Origin: Podaxis mareebaensis
Lineage: Eukaryota; Basidiomycota; Agaricomycetes; Agaricales; Agaricaceae
Direction of reading: 5' to 3'
DNA: 64,000 bases
Assembly (NCBI GenBank): GCA_018524725.1
Contig: JAEUWP010000445.1
Location: forward strand, 1 to 64,000
This document shows positions 57,422-64,000 of the stretch, one piece after another. The number at the start of each line of letters is the position of its first letter. The stretch's first letter is position 1. The notes beneath the pieces are model-generated. The model ran no database searches and had not been told where the DNA came from. It saw only the letters and a list, made by a program, of their open reading frames with translations. The position numbers and the translations under genes were made by a program.

Positions 57422-59307
57422 TCAGAATTTTCCCCAAAGTTTTCTCAGTATCAGATACCGAGTAATCAGCATCAAGAATACTGCCAGAAGAATGGTACTT
57501 CCTGAAAATTTCTATGAAATTTGCTGGTGATGGAAAAAGAGTGGATAGAATCCCACCTGCATAGTAGCTCACCATTTTGGTGCTCCCTGTAGCGGCATTG
57601 ATAGCGCCGGATATGGGAGGACCTGCCACTGCACCCAGTGCAGCGAAAACCATTACTGTACCCATTCGACGACCAACATCCTCGATAATACCCATATTGT
57701 ACAACGGCATGTTGAACGCTGAGACGTAAGCTGAAGAGGTGAATCTGACGGTTGTAATTAGAATGATTGATTCTTCAGAACGATGATCATGAGCTTACCC
57801 GTAAAGAATCGCCACAACGATCAACGAACTTTTACTTCGGGCGTATGGCCACGCAAATGTCATTATGGCGACAGCAATGGTCATAGGTGTAATCACGTTC
57901 ACAGCGCCTGGCCATTCACAGGTCAGTTTTGACGTAAGATAAATAGGGAAAACCTGGGCTTACCGTATCTATCAGCCATGACACCAGTTACGAGCCGGCC
58001 AACGCCAGAGCCCGCGTTCGCGAGGCTCACTAGATAAAAGGAGAATTCTGGGGAGATACCCACATTTATGGCACTGACATCGATGAAAGTCAAGACTATC
58101 GAGCATGAGCATCACCACCTTAATCAATATCCCAGCATCGATTCACCTGTATATATTCCGAGGAACGCAACCGTGTTCGCGATACAATATATCGTGAATG
58201 CCGGTAGTCTGAATGCTCTGAAATTGAAGAGGCCCCCAGGTACATTTTTAGGAGGTAACCTCCGGGCGAGGACGATATTAGAGATTCCGAGCATGAAAAT
58301 AAGGATAAAGCCCATAATGCGCATTGTCCACGGAAAGCTAGAAGTCAATGAGAATTCCAGTGACTCGTGCTTGAACGACAACAACGTACCCCACGATTCT
58401 GATGAGATTCCGTGCGGCAATCGGAAAGACGGTTCCTCCCAGGGAAGAACCAGCTGCCGTGAGGCCCAGGGCAATTCCACGCCTCTTTTTGAACCAATGG
58501 CCGACCACGCTGAGAGTTGGCCCGAAGCAGATACCGCATGCTAACTGAGGCGTCTGTGGGTATGTGCATACAATAATGTAGATGCAATGAGCGTACCCCA
58601 ACAACAAAGCCTTGACACAATAGGAAATGCCAGTATTCCCGGCACTGGGCGATTAAGAATGTTGCGACTATGAAAATAATGGTGCCGAAGAAGAAAGGAA
58701 CTTTGAAGTAGCCCAAATCAAACAATCGTCCTGTGACTTGACCTGGAAGGAAGACGAGGGAGTACTAGAGGATATCTCAGTTGCAAAGCTCAGGGGAGAA
58801 AGAGATATCATACCTGGACAGAGCCGATCCATGCGCTTAGTATGGTGTGAGCCCATCTCCATGAAGGAACTTGGGTTGTTACTCACATTTGAGATGGTGA
58901 AGAGGTTTTTAATGTATTTGTTTCATAATATGATTGAAAAACCTGTCATGACGTTAAGCCCTTAGAATTGACCTACGTACTCCCTTAAACATACCCCCCA
59001 CGCGTTTACAAACCCAAATCTACCAAGTTGTCAGAATGTGCTGCACAGGAAAGAGCTTCCCACTCACGTTGAGAATGTGCAGCACATAGTCTTCGCAGCG
59101 ACAAAGGCGTCAGATGACTGCCATGAAGCAAGTCAGTATAGCACATACCCCAAGCACGATCAGCCACGCCCTCAAGCCACCGTCCGGATAGTCATCGTGG
59201 TCCACTATTTCCGACTCTGACTGTGGATCATCGATCTTCGTGGTATCGATATCCTTGTCGTTAAAGCTGAAAGATAACTGAGCTTTTTCGATGACACTTG
59301 GTGCCAT
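57422..59307 (-). CDS. MFS transporter, monocarboxylate (MCT-like) family
   Basis: A 12-helix plasma-membrane transporter of the fungal MCH/MCT group; the substrate is unknown. The start at 59307 gives MAPSVIEKAQLS, then the family motif DGGLRAWLIVLG before helix 1. TFGFVNAWG, VFQSYYE, IAWIGSVQ, FLLCQGFVVG, GHWFKKRRGIALGLTAAGSS and GVGRLVTGVMADRYG are the expected conserved blocks. The last exon reads ILLAVFLMLITRYLIL and stops at 57422. Exons are many and small, including 25 nt (58995-59019) and 22 nt (58814-58835). I checked phase for exons 1-6; they stay in frame. The predicted topology puts the N-terminal 50 residues in the cytosol. Some downstream junctions around 57.7-58.1 kb were not worked out. 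Confidence 0.87.
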
Positions 59308-60119
59308 AGAAGAGAATACCAGGCCAAGGTTTGTGTCCGTCGCTTACTGTATCAAAGACAAAGTGAAGGGAAAGTTTATTTGTTGTACGAAAATCGCATG
59401 AAAGGGGTATTAAACGAATGATGCGACTAATGCCAATGGTCTAGCGCATGTTTTCCATCAACGAGCCGATCCTAACCGCCGGCACGTTCGGCATTTAACG
59501 ATGTTTCGGTAGCTGTCCATGATGCGTTTGGCAACAGGGTCGGTGGCATGCTTGGCCTGAAATCGAGAAAGAGAATGAAACCTGGCCAATGGCAGAGCTT
59601 CGTGAACTCACACCGTTCAGTCGGGGAGCCCACCCCACCCCGAGTACAGGAGATGTCCTTGAACGAAACAGGATGCTGGGTTGCTGGACTCGGCAAATAT
59701 GATAGTACTGAAGCCCAAGGGGTTAATTAGAACGATCTCTCGGTAATTTCGGAATTACAATACTCCTCTTTCTCACATCGGGCCTGTGATTTATTCTCAT
59801 CTCTATAATTCATGAATTGATGGTTCGCTCTTTATTTTCAGCAGCACTTTTCACTGGATCGGTTCTTCAACCAATCGTGTTACCCATGTCAAGAGGACTT
59901 AGGTTCCTCTCGATTTTCTTAATTTGCCTTGAGTGAGGTGGGCCAACGTATCTCACATCACTGCATCCCATTTGTATTCTCAGCCCAGTGTAGACCGACG
60001 ATCGGTTGCTCGTGAAAATGGCAACCTCACGTCACTCTCTCACTAATCCAAATCATAGAATGAACCTTGTCGGAGCGCCCGTCGTCAAGCCGCCCATCAC
60101 CACTTTTGGGTCCCACTAT
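59308..60119. other. Transporter promoter and retroelement flank
   Basis: About 800 bp without a supported gene. It contains the promoter of the transporter (-) on the left. The boundary with the retroelement on the right is not visible because its 3' LTR lies outside the window. Confidence 0.4.
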
Positions 60120-60478
60120 TCGAGTTTCTGAATCTTATCGTTGTCGTGCCTATGTGTATACATTTTCTACATTTCTTCCATTGTTGCCAGTCCCATGATC
60201 ATATCCCCGCCTATTGTCTTATTTGTAGTGGTATTCAGGTAGCCTGGTCTTGTGAAATTTCGCTCGTGTCTCAGCCTATGCCTACTCCGTTTCGCTCTCG
60301 CCTTCTCCCTCAGCATTTGATATTGTATATCATCTATTTTGCCTTCACATTTCCTTTAATCTTCATGGGTTATTGTTTTACTACATTTCTCAGCCAGTTT
60401 CAGCTTAATTACCTTCCGTTTCGCCTCATCTATGCCCTTCCACCTCGAGATCCCCATTCAGATTCGTAGTTTTACTCA

Positions 60479-60487
60479 TATATAAAG
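60479..60487 (+). promoter_or_regulatory. TATA box, putative LTR promoter
   Basis: TATATAAAG in a stretch without other genes, about 430 bp upstream of the gag start. Its position suits the U3 part of a 5' LTR. Confidence 0.4.
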
Positions 60488-60919
60488 AAAAGCTTGCCAT
60501 GTATTCTAGGTAGTGAATGACACACCCATATTCGACCTCCACCTCACTGTCCAAAAAGTTCACCCACAGGTTCCATTTCCTGACTTTTATTTTTTTTTTA
60601 TTCTCGTTTTATTTTCCATTTTGGGCCCCTACTTCTTGTAGTTTGGTTACAAAGTCCAGTGGTCATTGGATTCGACTGTGCTCACTTTCTCAGAACCTCT
60701 GACAGAGGTTATATCTCTTCAACTGGAGCCCACTGCAAGGGGGCTTCAAAACCAAATTTTGTGCTCAAAATTCCTTGTAATCTTGCCCAAGAAATTGCTC
60801 TTGCACTTCACAATCCCCACAGCTTCTCATTTGACACCCTTACTACTGCAGAAGAATTTTTCTCTTTCAGTTCCCCTTCCACCACTGACTCCAACTTTTC
60901 ATTTCATCTCGACAATCTC

Positions 60920-62605
60920 ATGGCTGATGCCAATCAACCAGCCAATCCCCCTGGCAATCAACAAGCTCCAGCTCAACCCCAGGCTGCCCCAGGTAATGCC
61001 AGTGGCCCACCTGCATATCATGCCCAGCACTTCCCTATTCAAGGCAACCAGGCCCCACCTGGGTTCATTCTGGCTCAGTTCAACCCACCTGCTGGAGTGA
61101 ATCCTCCCCCACAACCACAGCAGAACATTATACACCAATACCCCCAGCCTCGCACCATGCCCTCTTGCTATGGCACTTCAGCCCTGAAATTCAATGGCCA
61201 TCCAAGATCACTACAACAATTCTTCAAGGAAATAGAACTTCTGGGTTGTGAATGTAACCTTGACAATCACAGCCTGATTCACCACACCCTTTGCTACCTT
61301 GATGGAATTGATTACGATGCATGGGTCAGTTGCCCATCAGCATCAGGTGATGATTGGATTCACTTCAAAGAAGAGATCACTGCTATGTACCTGGGAGCCA
61401 AAGACAACACTTGTTTTAATGTGACTGACCTTGAGCTGTTCATTGAATGCCATGCATCTAACCCAATGCAAGATCACTTCCAGTTCAGGGAGTATTACTG
61501 CAATTTCCTCACTCAGGCAAGCTGGCTTTTGAACTGGAACCTCATTTTGCATTGTGAGTGAAACAAGCTCTTCATGAACAGTTTCCACATTGAATTCTGA
61601 AACCAGCTTCACACTCAACTTCACCTGCAAGATCCCATTCACCCCTTAGATAAACCTTGGGATATCAATGAGGTCAAGCAAGCAGCATGGTTCCTGCTCA
61701 AGGGGCAAAATTCTGGCAATGTACTTGGTATGCCCTTACCACCTCCTCCACCTCAGCCCCATTATGCTGCATCATATGCAAATTTTGCTCCAGCACCATG
61801 TGAAACATTTGATATGGCCTCCATTGAGCAGATCCTCACTTCAGATGCATTCCTCAATCACCTCACAGGGAAAATCAGCCTCCCTGGTCCTCAGACTTCT
61901 CATGTACCGTACCAAGCTCCTCTGCAGCAAAACTCTCAGCAACAGTGACCCACCTGGCCATGTGGCTTCTACTCTGATCCAGAGCATATGTTCAGATGCT
62001 GCCAGGCACTTGATGAGTATATTTGATGAGGGCTATGCATTTGAGATGCTACAAATTGTATCTGTATGCCAGATGGCACACTTGTATCACCTCAGATCAC
62101 TCCTGGTCAAAACATGAAGGAATGAATTGACAATTGGCATCAAGCACACTCACCTCAACCTCTCCATGCCCAGGCCAACATCCTCAAAGTTGTTCCACCA
62201 CCCCAGCCGGTCCCCTCTACCTCTAGCAATTCCCCTGCATCCACTATGCCTTACACCACTTCATATACATCACAAGATGAAGATGAACTCAAGACACTCA
62301 AAGCAGTCATGCTAGCAGCTTTGAAATGCCAAGATGAGATTCGTAGATGCATAGGAACTGCCACAAAGCTGAAGAACCCACCAGCCACTTCCAAACAACC
62401 TTCAAACATGCCTGACTCATCCTCATCTGCTCCTACCAACCCTTCAAGCCAACCACCTTCACAACCAAAACTGGTGCCAAAACCAGCTCCTGCCCCTACT
62501 TTGAGCCAGCCACAATATCGATTCTCATCACCCATCGAGGACCTGAAGGCTATTCAAGACATCATTTGGCAAAGCTTAGACAGCACAGTTACTCTCACTC
62601 AATGA
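60920..62605 (+). pseudogene. Gag-like protein of the retroelement, interrupted
   Basis: It starts MADANQPANPPGNQQAPA with a Pro/Gln-rich N-terminal domain, then a capsid-like helical region (ALKFNGHPRSLQQFFKEI; HTLCYLDGIDYDAW). The first frame stops at 61559. Homology continues in other frames: DKPWDINEVKQAAWFLLKG (about 61650), a zinc-knuckle-like CGFYSDPEHMFRC near 61955 that lacks one of the usual cysteines, and a tail with SYTSQDEDELKTLKAV (62262) that ends at 62605. Stops after NSQQQ, DEYI and MKE show the gene cannot give a full protein. Confidence 0.75.
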
Positions 62606-62653
62606 GAGCTTTACACTATAGCACCAGATGTCAGAAAACACATTAAGGAACAA

Positions 62654-63226
62654 GTGACAACACACTGGATACCCACCAGCCCCTCAGCAACTGCCTCTGC
62701 TGTTGAAGAAGCTCCACTTGGTTCAGGAAGCATCTTGTCTGCCCTTGCACATCATCACTCCCCTCCACCCAATCCCCTTATCATTGCCAACCACATGGAG
62801 GAATTGCATACAATTCCCCTTGAAATCAATAACAAAGTCTCAGTCAATGCAATACTTGATAAAGGTTCACAGATCATTGGCCTGCAACAAGATGTTTGGG
62901 AAAAACTGGGCTTACTGTTGTTAAGAGACCATACCATCCTGATGGAATCAGCCAATGTGACCAAGGAGATGACAATGGGACTGTTAAGAGACCTTCCTGT
63001 GTGTATCAGCAGCAGCACATTTTACCTCCAGGTCCAGGTTATCGAGAACACACCATATGGAATGCTCCTTGGTCAGCCATTCCTTACCCTCACCCAAGCC
63101 CAAACTCACCATTACTCCAATGGTGACTTGCATATCACTCTCCTCAATCCAAATACCAGAGAGACATTTACCATACTGACCATGGCATGCATTCACAAGC
63201 CCATCCAGTCAAGTCCAGGTTTTTGA
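62654..63226 (+). pseudogene. Retroviral-type aspartic protease region
   Basis: The fold is recognisable from VNAILDKGSQIIGL, LPVCIS and GMLLGQPFLT, the last being the usual second half of the active-site fold. The catalytic triad, normally D-S/T-G, reads D-K-G here, so activity should be lost. The frame closes at 63226 before the reverse transcriptase. Confidence 0.75.
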
Positions 63227-63624
63227 ATGTTGAGGATTTGGCCCAACATAGCCAAGGAGACCCAATTCCATATGAATGCATCACCCCTTGTCACATGCTT
63301 ACTAAACCAGTCACTTTCCTATCCTGTTCCATGATTTCCCCTCTCGCTTTTACTACTGCCCACTTCTGACCAATCAACAATCCACAAGAGATATATAAGA
63401 TCACATTATCAGAACCTGAAGATCATGTCCAACCACCCAAAAACTCAAATTTCATATACAAGAAAGTCACCAACCACATCAAACCTGTTGCTACTACCTT
63501 ACCTGAGAACTTCTGAATTGTCTGCCAGATCCCATGTGATCCCCTCGAGTCTATACCCATACTTCCCACTGAAGCTCCAGATTTCTTTCCTAGAGCACGC
63601 TACACTCTTGAATGAATGAAATCC

Positions 63625-64000
63625 ATGAATGTCAATCCTGACAGTTTCCTCTGGCCAGAAGAAGAAAAACTGGTCCATCATCTAATCCTCCTTCAACAGT
63701 TTGGTTTTGCCTGGACCAAAGACAAGAAAGGCAAATTTTCTAACAAATACTTCGATCCAATCATGATCCCAACTATCAAGCACATCCTGTGGGTCTTGCA
63801 TAATATTCCCATTCCTCCAGGGATCTTTCACCAGGTCATCAATATTATCAAGGCAAAGATAGCAGCCAGCATTTATGAACCATTGAGTTCTTCATATCAA
63901 TCACAGTGGTTCTGTGTCCTCAAAAAGGACAGCAACTCACTCCGCCTCATTCACAACCTCCAGCCCCTTAATGCCATTACCATCAAAGACTCAGGAGTGC
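63625..64000 (+). pseudogene. Reverse transcriptase N-terminal part, cut by the window edge
   Basis: The open frame from 63625 reads PDSFLWPEEEKLVHHLIL, later IPTIKHILWVLHNIPIPPG, SSYQSQWFCVLKKDSNSLRL and IHNLQPLNAITI, the typical entry of the fingers and palm of Ty3/gypsy-like enzymes found in mushroom genomes. The catalytic YxDD motif lies beyond the window. It is separated from the protease region by stops and frame changes. Confidence 0.8.

Larger units (their letters stand above)
60120..64000 (+). mobile_element. Decayed Ty3/gypsy-like LTR retroelement, 3' part outside the window
   Basis: Gag-, protease- and reverse-transcriptase-like segments follow in the usual order. A TATA box (TATATAAAG, 60479-60487) inside a pyrimidine-rich stretch suggests a 5' LTR somewhere between about 60.1 and 60.65 kb; a possible primer-binding site starts near TGGTTACAAAG (60645-60655). 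The left border at 60120 is a guess. CG dinucleotides are very rare in the element (TG/CA abundant), unlike in the host genes, as expected after methylation and deamination. Several frame breaks show that the copy is dead. Confidence 0.8.

Overview
The window comes from a filamentous basidiomycete, most likely an Agaricomycete (mushroom-forming fungus). Protein-coding genes are split by many introns of about 42-65 nt with GT-AG ends. The gene content fits: STAND/NACHT NTPases of the mushroom type, a NACHT-WD40 protein, HSF-fold transcription factors including a Skn7-type response regulator, a Ty3/gypsy-like retroelement, and ordinary eukaryotic housekeeping genes. For most multi-exon genes I worked out exon borders by hand. 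For the eight genes for which I give exact sizes, the exons sum to a whole number of codons, which independently supports the models.

Layout. 0.2-4.1 kb: a frameshifted NACHT gene followed by a C-terminal fragment of a second one. 4.6-16.4 kb: a tandem segmental duplication. The left copy holds an intact heat-shock-factor gene, a decayed dephospho-CoA kinase and a decayed coiled-coil gene. The right copy holds the same three genes in the same order and orientation, all intact. 16.8-18.2 kb: duplicated fragments and a small multi-spanning membrane protein. 18.5-27.1 kb: three enzyme genes, namely an FMO with an NTF2-like leader, a membrane-anchored amidohydrolase and a medium-chain reductase. 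27.7-35.3 kb: two NLR-like genes that converge tail to tail, NACHT (+) and NACHT plus 14 WD40 repeats (-). 37.7-41.6 kb: SKN7. 46.5-47.8 kb: ATP15 and a Rab GTPase from a shared promoter. 50.8-51.4 kb: a dual-specificity phosphatase. 53.2-54.8 kb: eIF4A. 57.4-59.3 kb: an MCT-type MFS transporter. 60.1 kb to the right edge: a decayed LTR retroelement that runs out of the window. Long stretches at 35.3-37.1, 41.6-46.5, 47.8-50.8, 51.4-53.2 and 54.8-57.4 kb hold nothing I can support as a gene.

How the parts relate. The four NACHT loci are typical of the birth-and-death turnover of fungal NLR-like self/non-self genes: two look intact, one is frameshifted and one is truncated. Three HSF-fold regulators lie within 37 kb; two are tandem paralogs and the third is the stress-type Skn7. 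The remaining genes are housekeeping or general metabolism and show no shared pathway that I can prove. I did not find a clearly undescribed system. The strongest unusual signals are the asymmetric decay of the tandem duplication, runs of microexons (7-27 nt), two GC-AG introns fixed by conserved protein sequence, and one 650-nt intron in SKN7.
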